NCBI GenBank assembly: GCA_017547345.1
Contig: JAFYPY010000095.1
Location: 1-5,120, forward strand
Length of the DNA stretch: 5,120 bases
From: Bacillota bacterium
GTDB lineage: Bacteria > Bacillota_A > Clostridia > Peptostreptococcales > Anaerovoracaceae
Reading direction: 5' to 3'
Shown: positions 1 through 5,120 of the stretch, piece after piece
How the letters are laid out: each line of letters starts with the position of its first letter
Numbering within the stretch: the stretch's first letter is position 1
Made by a program: the position numbers and the translations under genes
The notes under the pieces: generated by a model
The model's input: the letters and a program-made list of their open reading frames with translations, nothing else
Told to the model about the DNA's origin: nothing
Database searches by the model: none

Positions 1-1410
1 GGTGAAAAAATCGACAACTGGGTAGATCACCCAATAATCAGACCATCAATTAGCTGTGTAGCAATGACATACAGCTTAGCTCAGAATCCTGAATATGAAG
101 ACATTATGACAGCCACTTCAAACTTAACGGGTAAGAAGATTAACAGATTCTGTCATATCCATCAGAGCACAGAAGACCTTAAAGATAAGGTAAAGATGCA
201 GAGATTACTTGGTCAGAAGACAGCAAGCTGTTTCCAGAGATGTGTTGGTATGGACGCTTTCAATGCTGTATATTCAACAACATTCGAAATCGATGAAAAG
301 TATGGTACTGATTACCACGAAAGATTCAAGAAGTTCTTAATCTATGTTCAGGATAACGACTTAGTTGTAGACGGCGCTATGACAGACCCTAAGGGAGATC
401 GTAGCAAGGCTCCACATATGCAGAATGACAAAGATGTTTTTGTACATATCAAGGAACGTCGTCCTGATGGTATCGTAGTTAGAGGTGCGAAGGCACATCA
501 GACAGGTTCTATCAACTCACATTGGCATATTGTAATGCCTACACAGGCGATGAGAGAAGAAGACAAGGATTTTGCAGTATCATTTGCATGTCCAAGTGAT
601 GCAGAAGGCTTGTACATGATTTATGGTAGACAGTCCTGTGATACTAGAAAGCTGGAAGAAAACGCTGATGTAGACTTAGGAAACAAGAAGTTCGGTGGTC
701 AAGAAGCTTTAGTAGTATTTGATGATGTATTTATTCCAAACGAATATATCTTTATGGCAGGCGAATATGATTTTGCCGGTATGATGGTAGAAAGATTTGC
801 AGGCTTCCACAGACAGTCCTACGGTGGTTGTAAAGTAGGCGTAGGCGACGTTGTAATCGGTGCAGCAGCATTAGCAGCAGAATACAACGGTGCGGCAAAG
901 GCTTCCGCAGTAAAAGACAAGTTAATCGAAATGACACATCTAAACGAAACTCTTTACAGCTGTGGTATTGCATGTTCAACAGAAGGTTGCCCTACTAAGT
1001 GTGGTAGCTATATGATAGACCTTCTTCTTGCAAACGTATGTAAGCAGAATGTAACTAGATTCCCTTACGAAATCGTAAGACTTGCAGAAGACATCGCAGG
1101 TGGTCTAATGGTAACTATGCCAAGTGAACAAGACTTCAAGTCAGAAACTGTAGTAGGTCGCAACGGAGAAACAATCGGAGACATTTGCAATAAGTATTTC
1201 GCTACAACAGACATCTGTTCTACTGAAGACAGAATGAGAGTTTTAAGACTTATCGAAAACTTATGCCTAGGTTCAGCAGCAGTTGGATACAGAACTGAAT
1301 CTATGCACGGCGCAGGATCACCTCAGGCTCAGAGAATTATGATTCAGAGACAGGGCGACATCGAAGGCAAGAAAGAACTTGCTAAGAAGATAGCTGGTAT
1401 CATCGATTAG
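1..1410 (+). CDS. abfD: 4-hydroxybutyryl-CoA dehydratase / vinylacetyl-CoA delta-isomerase (5'-partial)
   Basis: AbfD is a cytoplasmic FAD and [4Fe-4S] enzyme that dehydrates 4-hydroxybutyryl-CoA to crotonyl-CoA by a radical mechanism and isomerises vinylacetyl-CoA. It is a key step in clostridial 4-aminobutyrate fermentation. The reading frame is open from base 1 (GEKIDNWVDHP...), so about 22 N-terminal residues lie outside the window. The ATG at 64 has no ribosome binding site and is internal. By alignment from memory with the Clostridium aminobutyricum enzyme, all four cluster ligands are present: Cys99 and Cys103 (codons 229 and 241, in TASCFQRCVGMDAF), His292 (808) and Cys299 (829). Catalytic Glu257 (703), Tyr296 (820) and Glu455 (1297, in YRTESMHG) are also kept. 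The length to the C-terminus (IAGIID) matches the family. The sequence follows the dehydratase closely throughout, so a generic HpaB-type hydroxylase is unlikely. It also has an unusual four-cysteine cluster at 961-1002. It is first visible in a probable operon with the amidohydrolase and transporter. Confidence 0.96.
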   Translation, partial: GEKIDNWVDHPIIRPSISCVAMTYSLAQNPEYEDIMTATSNLTGKKINRFCHIHQSTEDLKDKVKMQRLLGQKTASCFQRCVGMDAFNAVYSTTFEIDEKYGTDYHERFKKFLIYVQDNDLVVDGAMTDPKGDRSKAPHMQNDKDVFVHIKERRPDGIVVRGAKAHQTGSINSHWHIVMPTQAMREEDKDFAVSFACPSDAEGLYMIYGRQSCDTRKLEENADVDLGNKKFGGQEALVVFDDVFIPNEYIFMAGEYDFAGMMVERFAGFHRQSYGGCKVGVGDVVIGAAALAAEYNGAAKASAVKDKLIEMTHLNETLYSCGIACSTEGCPTKCGSYMIDLLLANVCKQNVTRFPYEIVRLAEDIAGGLMVTMPSEQDFKSETVVGRNGETIGDICNKYFATTDICSTEDRMRVLRLIENLCLGSAAVGYRTESMHGAGSPQAQRIMIQRQGDIEGKKELAKKIAGIID

Positions 1411-1450
1411 TAATAGTATTCTATTAATAATAAATAATATTTCACTAAAA

Positions 1451-1466
1451 AGTTACATAGGTAACT
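1451..1466 (+). repeat. Small perfect hairpin upstream of the amidohydrolase RBS
   Basis: Arms AGTTAC (1451-1456) and GTAACT (1461-1466) pair perfectly around an ATAG tetraloop, ending 5 nt before the Shine-Dalgarno. No T-tract follows, so it is not an intrinsic terminator. It may protect the downstream message after processing or tune translation. The stem is short and AT-rich, so chance is possible. The rest of the gap (1411-1450) is AT-rich with no convincing promoter. Confidence 0.45.
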
Positions 1467-1471
1467 GGAAC

Positions 1472-1477
1472 GGAGGG
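1472..1477 (+). promoter_or_regulatory. Ribosome binding site of the amidohydrolase
   Basis: GGAGGG lies 4-5 nt before the ATG at 1482. It is a near-consensus Shine-Dalgarno and fixes this start over the in-frame ATG at 1497. The spacing is on the short side. Confidence 0.85.
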
Positions 1478-1481
1478 CAAG

Positions 1482-2906
1482 ATGAAAAAAGTTGATATGA
1501 TCGTAAAGTGTCCATTTTTCTACACAATGGAAGGCGAAGGCGTAGGATTCAAGAAAGATGTTGCAATGGTAGTTGACGGCGGCAAGATAGTTGAATTTGT
1601 TGGACTTGATGTTGTTGACAAGGAATATCAGGCTGAGGAAGTTTTAGACATGAAGAACCATGCCATTTTCCCTGGCTTCATCGATGCACATATGCATACT
1701 TTTGACGATATTCTTCGTGGTCTTGCACAAGATACTAACAATTGGATGATGTACGGTGTACAGCCATTCGAAAACGTTACAACTCCGGAAGAACAGGACA
1801 TCGGTGGTAGACTAGGTATTATCGAAGCTATTAAAGCCGGTACTACAACTCTAGGTGACTATGGTAAGACAATGGATGAAACTTGTAAGTTCATCGACAA
1901 AATCGGTGCCAGAGGTCATATTGCACAGCTAGTAAGAGGTGCAAAAGTTAGAGTATACAATCCTGGTGAACTTTATGAATTCGATGAAGCTCAAGGTGCT
2001 GAAACAATCAAGAAGAATCTAGAATTGTTTGACAAATGGCACAACAAGGCAGATGGTAGAATTCAAATTTTATTCGGACCTCAGGGCGTAGACTTTATCA
2101 GTCCCGAACAGTTATTACAGGTTCAGAAAATCGTTAAAGAAAGAAAGACTAAACTTCATGTTCATGTACAGCAGGGCGATAGAGAAACTTATCAGATCGT
2201 TCAGAGATATGGTAAGAGACCTACAGCATTCTTAGAAGAATTAGGAATCCTTGATAAGGACTTAATCGCAGTTCACTTGACAGACTGTACAGATGAAGAA
2301 GCAGCAGTAATCGCTAAGCATGGCGCAGGTATGATCGTTAACCCAGCATCCATCGGTATCATCGACGGTATCGTATGTCCAAGTGTTGCTTTCCAGGAAG
2401 CAGGCGGTAATTGTGCATTAGGTTCTGACCAGGCTCCAGGAAATAACTGCCACAACATCATTCATGAAATGAAGAATGTATGTCTGTTCAACAAGATTAA
2501 GTATCAGAACCCTGAAATTATGCCAGCTTGGAGAGCTTTAAGAATGGCAACAATCGAAGGTGCTCGTGCAATCGGTTTAGGCGACACAGTAGGTTCATTA
2601 GAACCAGGTAAGCAGGCAGACTTTATTGCAGTAAGACTTGATGTTCCATCAATGATGCCTGTTTATACATACCCAATGAGAAATATCGTTCCTAACCTAG
2701 TTTACAGTGCAAGAGGCCACGAAGTTGACCTATCAGTAGTTGCAGGTAAGGTTATAATGAAGGATCGTAAGCTTCTTTATGTTGATGAAGAAGAATGTTT
2801 AGAAGCAGTTCGTCCATATCCAGATATTATCGGTAAGAAGGCAGCTCCTGAATTCTTCCAGATTCACGGAACAAATGCTATCTTCATGGAAGAAGATAAA
2901 TTATAA
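1482..2906 (+). CDS. Metal-dependent amidohydrolase, deaminase/chlorohydrolase-like, substrate unknown
   Basis: This complete 474-residue protein belongs to the amidohydrolase superfamily, the group that includes methylthioadenosine/S-adenosylhomocysteine deaminase, guanine deaminase and triazine hydrolases. It is presumably cytoplasmic, with no signal peptide or membrane segment. An N-terminal beta-sandwich strand region (about 1-62) leads into the TIM barrel with FPGFIDAHMH (H70, H72), LHVHVQQ (H226, H228), AVHL (H265) and ALGSDQAPGNN (D316). The C-terminal GSLEPGKQADFIAV segment (about 371-384) returns to the sandwich domain. The five expected metal ligands H70, H72, H228, H265 and D316 are present. 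The usual H-x-H-x-x-E proton-shuttle Glu is replaced by Gln231, and the NPxSN loop reads NPASI (287-291). These changes argue against transferring the MtaD/SsnA deaminase label. The gene starts 71 nt after abfD with no terminator between, so it is probably co-transcribed. The reaction could be deamination, hydrolysis of a cyclic amide or guanidino hydrolysis; the sequence does not decide. Confidence 0.9.
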   Translation: MKKVDMIVKCPFFYTMEGEGVGFKKDVAMVVDGGKIVEFVGLDVVDKEYQAEEVLDMKNHAIFPGFIDAHMHTFDDILRGLAQDTNNWMMYGVQPFENVTTPEEQDIGGRLGIIEAIKAGTTTLGDYGKTMDETCKFIDKIGARGHIAQLVRGAKVRVYNPGELYEFDEAQGAETIKKNLELFDKWHNKADGRIQILFGPQGVDFISPEQLLQVQKIVKERKTKLHVHVQQGDRETYQIVQRYGKRPTAFLEELGILDKDLIAVHLTDCTDEEAAVIAKHGAGMIVNPASIGIIDGIVCPSVAFQEAGGNCALGSDQAPGNNCHNIIHEMKNVCLFNKIKYQNPEIMPAWRALRMATIEGARAIGLGDTVGSLEPGKQADFIAVRLDVPSMMPVYTYPMRNIVPNLVYSARGHEVDLSVVAGKVIMKDRKLLYVDEEECLEAVRPYPDIIGKKAAPEFFQIHGTNAIFMEEDKL

Positions 2907-2940
2907 TAGACAACTAGTTTTAGCAATTTAAAGTTAATTT

Positions 2941-2970
2941 AGTGCAGGCACTTTAAGTGGTGTCTGCACT
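2941..2970 (+). repeat. Strong inverted repeat before the transporter RBS
   Basis: Arms 2941-2950 (AGTGCAGGCA) and 2961-2970 (TGTCTGCACT) pair over 10 bp with one G-U. Two more pairs (2951-2952 with 2959-2960, C-G and U-G) leave a TTAAGT loop. The stem ends 2 nt before the transporter Shine-Dalgarno. No T-tract follows on either strand, so a simple terminator is unlikely. Nested dyads occur inside it: AGTGC-AG-GCACT (2941-2952) and CACTT-T-AAGTG (2949-2959). It may be an RNA processing or stability element, a translation-control hairpin, or a protein-binding operator. The remainder of the gap (2907-2940) shows no clear promoter. Confidence 0.7.
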
Positions 2971-2972
2971 AT

Positions 2973-2978
2973 GGGAGA
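2973..2978 (+). promoter_or_regulatory. Ribosome binding site of the DMT transporter
   Basis: GGGAGA is 9 nt before the ATG at 2988 and directly follows the 2941-2970 hairpin. It supports the 2988 start and shows that the overlapping frame opening at 2957 has no comparable site. Confidence 0.75.
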
Positions 2979-2987
2979 GTAAAATAA

Positions 2988-3827
2988 ATGTTAGCACTTT
3001 TAATGACAATGCTGTGTGGTGCAGGCTATGTCTTTGCCATGAAGATGACAGAGGTAAAGAAGGGCAATCGCTATGCAGCTACAATGATAAACTATATTTT
3101 TGGTGTAGTGGCATCTGCCGTGTTAATGGAAAAGAAAATATTCTTTTACAATACACCTGAAGGATGGTTCGCTTTAGGATTATCCTTCGTTACAGCGATT
3201 TGTATGGTAGCAGGCATGATATACGGTAGAAAGTGTATCGCTGCAAACGGTGCACCTATGCAGGCAACTTTCTATAAGCTTGGAATTCTAATTCCAATGG
3301 CATGCTCTTTAATCTTTTTCGCTGAGATTCCAACCTTAGCACAGGTTATTGGCGTTGGGATTGTAGTATTTGCACTTGTATATATGAATCTTAGTCTAGC
3401 AGACAGCAAGAACATTACTTCATTCCCATTGTTAATCATCATGTTTGTTATCGGTGGTTTAGTTGAATTCAGTTTCAAGATGTACAATATGTATGGTGAT
3501 ATTGCGATTAAAGAATATTATTTATTCTATAATTTCTTATTCTCAGCAATTATCAGCTTAGTAATCTTATTAAAGAACAACCGTAATATTACGAAAGATG
3601 ACGTTGTATGGGGTGTTTTAACAGGTATTCCAAACTACTTCATCATGTTCTTCTCATTACTTGCTGTTGCTGCACTACCTACATATATTGTTTATCCGAC
3701 AAGCAGCGTTGGTACAATCTTAATCGTAAACTTATTAAACCTAGTTTTATTTAAGGAAATTCCAACTAAGAAGGAATTAATTGCAACCGGATTTATATTG
3801 GTAGCATTAGTATTCTTGAATATATAA
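2988..3827 (+). CDS. EamA/DMT-superfamily membrane transporter, ten predicted helices
   Basis: This 279-residue, very hydrophobic protein has about ten membrane segments, near residues 1-18, 29-47, 58-79, 92-111, 117-134, 146-164, 175-195, 205-228, 233-254 and 263-278. That count and length match drug/metabolite transporters of the EamA/RhaT-like type. The internal duplication is visible: FAEIPTLAQVIG (111-122) ends the first five-helix half and FKEIPTKKELIA (255-266) ends the second. Each is followed by a hydrophobic helix ending in MNL or LNI. The N-terminus is short and starts directly in helix 1. Known family members export or import amino acids, nucleosides, sugars and other small metabolites; the substrate cannot be read from sequence. 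It lies 81 nt after the amidohydrolase and ends 14 nt before an intrinsic terminator, so it is the last gene of the probable abfD operon. It plausibly moves the pathway substrate or product (inference). Confidence 0.87.
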   Translation: MLALLMTMLCGAGYVFAMKMTEVKKGNRYAATMINYIFGVVASAVLMEKKIFFYNTPEGWFALGLSFVTAICMVAGMIYGRKCIAANGAPMQATFYKLGILIPMACSLIFFAEIPTLAQVIGVGIVVFALVYMNLSLADSKNITSFPLLIIMFVIGGLVEFSFKMYNMYGDIAIKEYYLFYNFLFSAIISLVILLKNNRNITKDDVVWGVLTGIPNYFIMFFSLLAVAALPTYIVYPTSSVGTILIVNLLNLVLFKEIPTKKELIATGFILVALVFLNI

Positions 3828-3841
3828 ACGCAGTATAATAT

Positions 3842-3889
3842 AAAGAAGTGGGCCTTTAGATACACAATTCTATAGGCTCTCTTCTTTTT
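3842..3889 (+). terminator. Intrinsic terminator of the abfD-amidohydrolase-transporter unit
   Basis: A long stem is formed by AAAGAAG (3842-3848) with CTTCTTT (3881-3887), then GGGCCT (3850-3855) with AGGCTC (3874-3879, one G-U), then TAGA (3857-3860) with TCTA (3869-3872). Single T-T mismatches separate the blocks, and the loop is 8 nt (3861-3868). It ends in TTTTT (3885-3889). It begins 14 nt after the transporter stop. Confidence 0.9.
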
Positions 3890-3907
3890 GTAAAGTAGTT
3901 ATTTTGT

Positions 3908-3936
3908 TTGAATTCATATTATACATCTCGTATAAT
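3908..3936 (+). promoter_or_regulatory. Sigma-A-type promoter of topB
   Basis: The -35 is TTGAAT (3908-3913) and the -10 is a perfect TATAAT (3931-3936), with a 17-nt spacer. The expected start of transcription is near 3943, giving a leader of roughly 24 nt. It lies downstream of the terminator, so topB should be transcribed on its own. Confidence 0.85.
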
Positions 3937-3950
3937 ATAAGTAATATTAT
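3916..3950. repeat. Overlapping AT-rich dyads across the topB -10 and start site
   Basis: ATATTATAC (3916-3924) and GTATAATAT (3930-3938) form a perfect 9-bp inverted repeat around ATCTC, with the -10 box inside the right arm. ATAATAT (3932-3938) also pairs with ATATTAT (3944-3950) around AAGTA. Three half-sites thus alternate in orientation over the -10 and probable +1. This could be a repressor site or AT-rich coincidence. Confidence 0.5.
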
Positions 3951-3955
3951 CTAGT

Positions 3956-3963
3956 AAGGAGAG
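3956..3963 (+). promoter_or_regulatory. Ribosome binding site of topB
   Basis: AAGGAGAG lies just upstream of the ATG at 3967, with 3 nt between its end and the start codon (6-7 nt from the AGGA core). It fixes the start of the topoisomerase, giving the N-terminus MGKAVYIAEKPS. Confidence 0.85.
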
Positions 3964-3966
3964 CAA

Positions 3967-5120
3967 ATGGGCAAGGCCGTATACATCGCAGAAAAACCCA
4001 GCGTAGCGCAGGATTTTGCAAAGGCACTAAAACTTAATATAGCGCGAAAAGACGGATATCTTGAATCGCCAGAGGCCATTATCACTTGGTGCGTGGGTCA
4101 TCTTGTAACTATGAGCTATCCTGAAAGCTATGACCTATCCTTAAAGAGATGGACTTTGTCATCTCTTCCGTTTATACCGGAAGAGTTCAAATATGAAGTT
4201 ATACCTGCAGTAAAGAAGCAGTTTGAGATAGTAAAAGGCATCCTGACACGCGAGGATGTGGATGTCATCTATGTATGCACCGACTCGGGACGAGAAGGGG
4301 AATATATTTATAGACTCGTCGAACAAATGGCGGGTGTAGAGGGCAAAGAGAGAAAAAGGGTGTGGATAGACTCCCAGACTGACGAAGAAATCTTGCGAGG
4401 AATCAAAGAAGCCAAGGACCTTTCGGAATATGATAACCTGTCAGCCTCAGCATATTTGAGAGCCCAAGAGGACTATTTGATGGGGATTAACTTTTCTAGA
4501 TTACTGACTTTGAAGTATGGAAACAATATTTCAAGGATATTGGGAAAAGAACACACGGTAATTTCTGTGGGCCGCGTAATGACTTGCGTTCTAGGAATGG
4601 TAGTCTCAAGAGAAAGAGAAATCCGAAACTTTGTGAAGACTCCTTTCTATAGAGTTATTGGAAAATTTTCTTTAGATGACAGCCAAATCGATGGTGAATG
4701 GAAAGCGATAGAAGGGTCAAAGTATTTTGAATCGCCAGTATTATATAAAGAGAATGGTTTTAAGAAAAAAGAAGATGCGGAAGAACTCATCAAGGCCTTT
4801 GAAGGTGAAGATGAGGCAAGAGTTATAAACATAGAAAAGAAAAAAGAAAAGAAAAGTCCGCCGCTTCTCTTCAACTTAGCAGAACTACAGAATGAATGCT
4901 CAAAGCGATTTAAGATAAGTCCTGACGAAACACTAAAGTTTGCACAAGACTTATACGAAAAGAAACTTATTACATATCCGAGAACTGATGCCAGAGTGTT
5001 GTCTACAGCAGTTGCAAAGGAAATATCAAAGAATCTAAATGGACTTTCGAGATATCCTGTAACCAAGGAGTATATGGCAGACCTAAAAGAGAGCGGGAGC
5101 TACAAATCACTGGCAAAGAC
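3967..5120 (+). CDS. topB: DNA topoisomerase III-like type IA topoisomerase (3'-partial)
   Basis: This is an ATP-independent type IA topoisomerase that cuts one DNA strand through a 5'-phosphotyrosine, relaxing negative supercoils and decatenating replication and recombination intermediates. The frame is open from 3967 to the window end: 384 codons, with the C-terminal part missing. The Toprim domain (about 1-150) starts with YIAEKPSVAQ (catalytic Glu9, Lys10) and carries the acidic motif TDSGREGE (Asp106, Glu110, Glu112). RAQEDYLMGINFSRLLT (about 165-181) and SVGRVMTCVL (about 200-209) are core motifs. The active-site tyrosine is Tyr337 (codon 4975-4977) in LITYPRTD. The core motif differs from the common SVGRVQTPxL, which points to a subgroup I associate with Clostridia rather than E. 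coli-type TopB. It has its own promoter after a terminator, so it is not part of the abfD unit. Arg codons CGA and CGC are more frequent than in the three genes upstream, consistent with lower expression. No plasmid or ICE genes are visible beside it. Confidence 0.93.
   Translation, partial: MGKAVYIAEKPSVAQDFAKALKLNIARKDGYLESPEAIITWCVGHLVTMSYPESYDLSLKRWTLSSLPFIPEEFKYEVIPAVKKQFEIVKGILTREDVDVIYVCTDSGREGEYIYRLVEQMAGVEGKERKRVWIDSQTDEEILRGIKEAKDLSEYDNLSASAYLRAQEDYLMGINFSRLLTLKYGNNISRILGKEHTVISVGRVMTCVLGMVVSREREIRNFVKTPFYRVIGKFSLDDSQIDGEWKAIEGSKYFESPVLYKENGFKKKEDAEELIKAFEGEDEARVINIEKKKEKKSPPLLFNLAELQNECSKRFKISPDETLKFAQDLYEKKLITYPRTDARVLSTAVAKEISKNLNGLSRYPVTKEYMADLKESGSYKSLAK

Noticed and set aside
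64..66. ATG at 64 as the abfD start
   Set aside because: The frame is open to base 1 and the 21 codons before it match the conserved AbfD N-terminal region. There is no Shine-Dalgarno before 64.
752..979. Reverse-strand frame inside abfD
   Set aside because: It is antisense to the highly conserved active-site region of abfD, with no recognisable protein family in its product.
1411..1450. AT-rich run after abfD as promoter or terminator
   Set aside because: There is no GC stem with T-tract and no properly spaced -35/-10 pair.
2273..2461. Reverse-strand frame inside the amidohydrolase
   Set aside because: It is a shadow of the conserved metal-binding region; no independent support.
2941..2970. 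Hairpin as an intrinsic terminator after the amidohydrolase
   Set aside because: The stem is good but the following bases are ATGGGAG, with no T-tract. The reverse strand also lacks one.
2957..3160. Forward 67-codon frame overlapping the transporter start
   Set aside because: It lies in another frame of the transporter, starts inside the hairpin without a ribosome binding site, and encodes nothing recognisable.
3272..3487. Reverse-strand frame inside the transporter
   Set aside because: It overlaps conserved transporter helices and has no supporting start signal.
3816..3839. TTGAAT (3816-3821) and TATAAT (3834-3839) as a promoter
   Set aside because: The spacer is only 12 nt, and transcription would start inside the terminator stem. 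The matching pair downstream at 3908-3936 has the proper 17-nt spacing.
4647..5066. 139-codon reverse-strand frame
   Set aside because: It is a shadow of topB, whose forward frame carries clear conserved motifs. Its Ser/Phe-rich product reflects the antisense of Lys/Glu-rich codons.

Overview
The window looks like chromosomal sequence from an anaerobic, low-GC Firmicute of the class Clostridia. The evidence is an oxygen-sensitive 4-hydroxybutyryl-CoA dehydratase typical of amino-acid-fermenting clostridia, strong GGAGG-type ribosome binding sites, AGA-rich arginine usage, and a type IA topoisomerase of the form I associate with Clostridia. Species cannot be fixed from the sequence. All genes read on the + strand. 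No RNA gene, mobile element or CRISPR array was seen.

Layout: (1) 1-1410 is the 3' 95% or so of abfD, 4-hydroxybutyryl-CoA dehydratase/vinylacetyl-CoA isomerase. It is cut by the window edge, and the ATG at 64 is internal. (2) 1482-2906 is a complete amidohydrolase of the deaminase/chlorohydrolase-like group. It keeps all five expected metal ligands but has Gln where the usual catalytic Glu sits. (3) 2988-3827 is a ten-helix EamA/DMT-type transporter. A strong intrinsic terminator at 3842-3889 follows it. Gaps of 71 and 81 nt with no terminator separate the three genes, so they are probably one transcript. Each gap carries a hairpin just upstream of the next Shine-Dalgarno. (4) 3890-3966 holds a good sigma-A-type promoter overlaid by AT-rich dyads. 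It drives topB (3967 to the window end), a topoisomerase III-like gene of which 384 codons are visible.

How the genes may work together: AbfD converts 4-hydroxybutyryl-CoA to crotonyl-CoA in the fermentation of 4-aminobutyrate or succinate-semialdehyde-derived carbon to acetate and butyrate. The amidohydrolase and transporter are not among the AbfD partners I know (CoA-transferase, 4-hydroxybutyrate dehydrogenase). The inferred possibility is a catabolic module in which the transporter moves, and the amidohydrolase opens or deblocks, a nitrogenous precursor that ends as 4-hydroxybutyryl-CoA. The substrate is unknown. topB is an independent housekeeping-type transcription unit with visibly different codon use.
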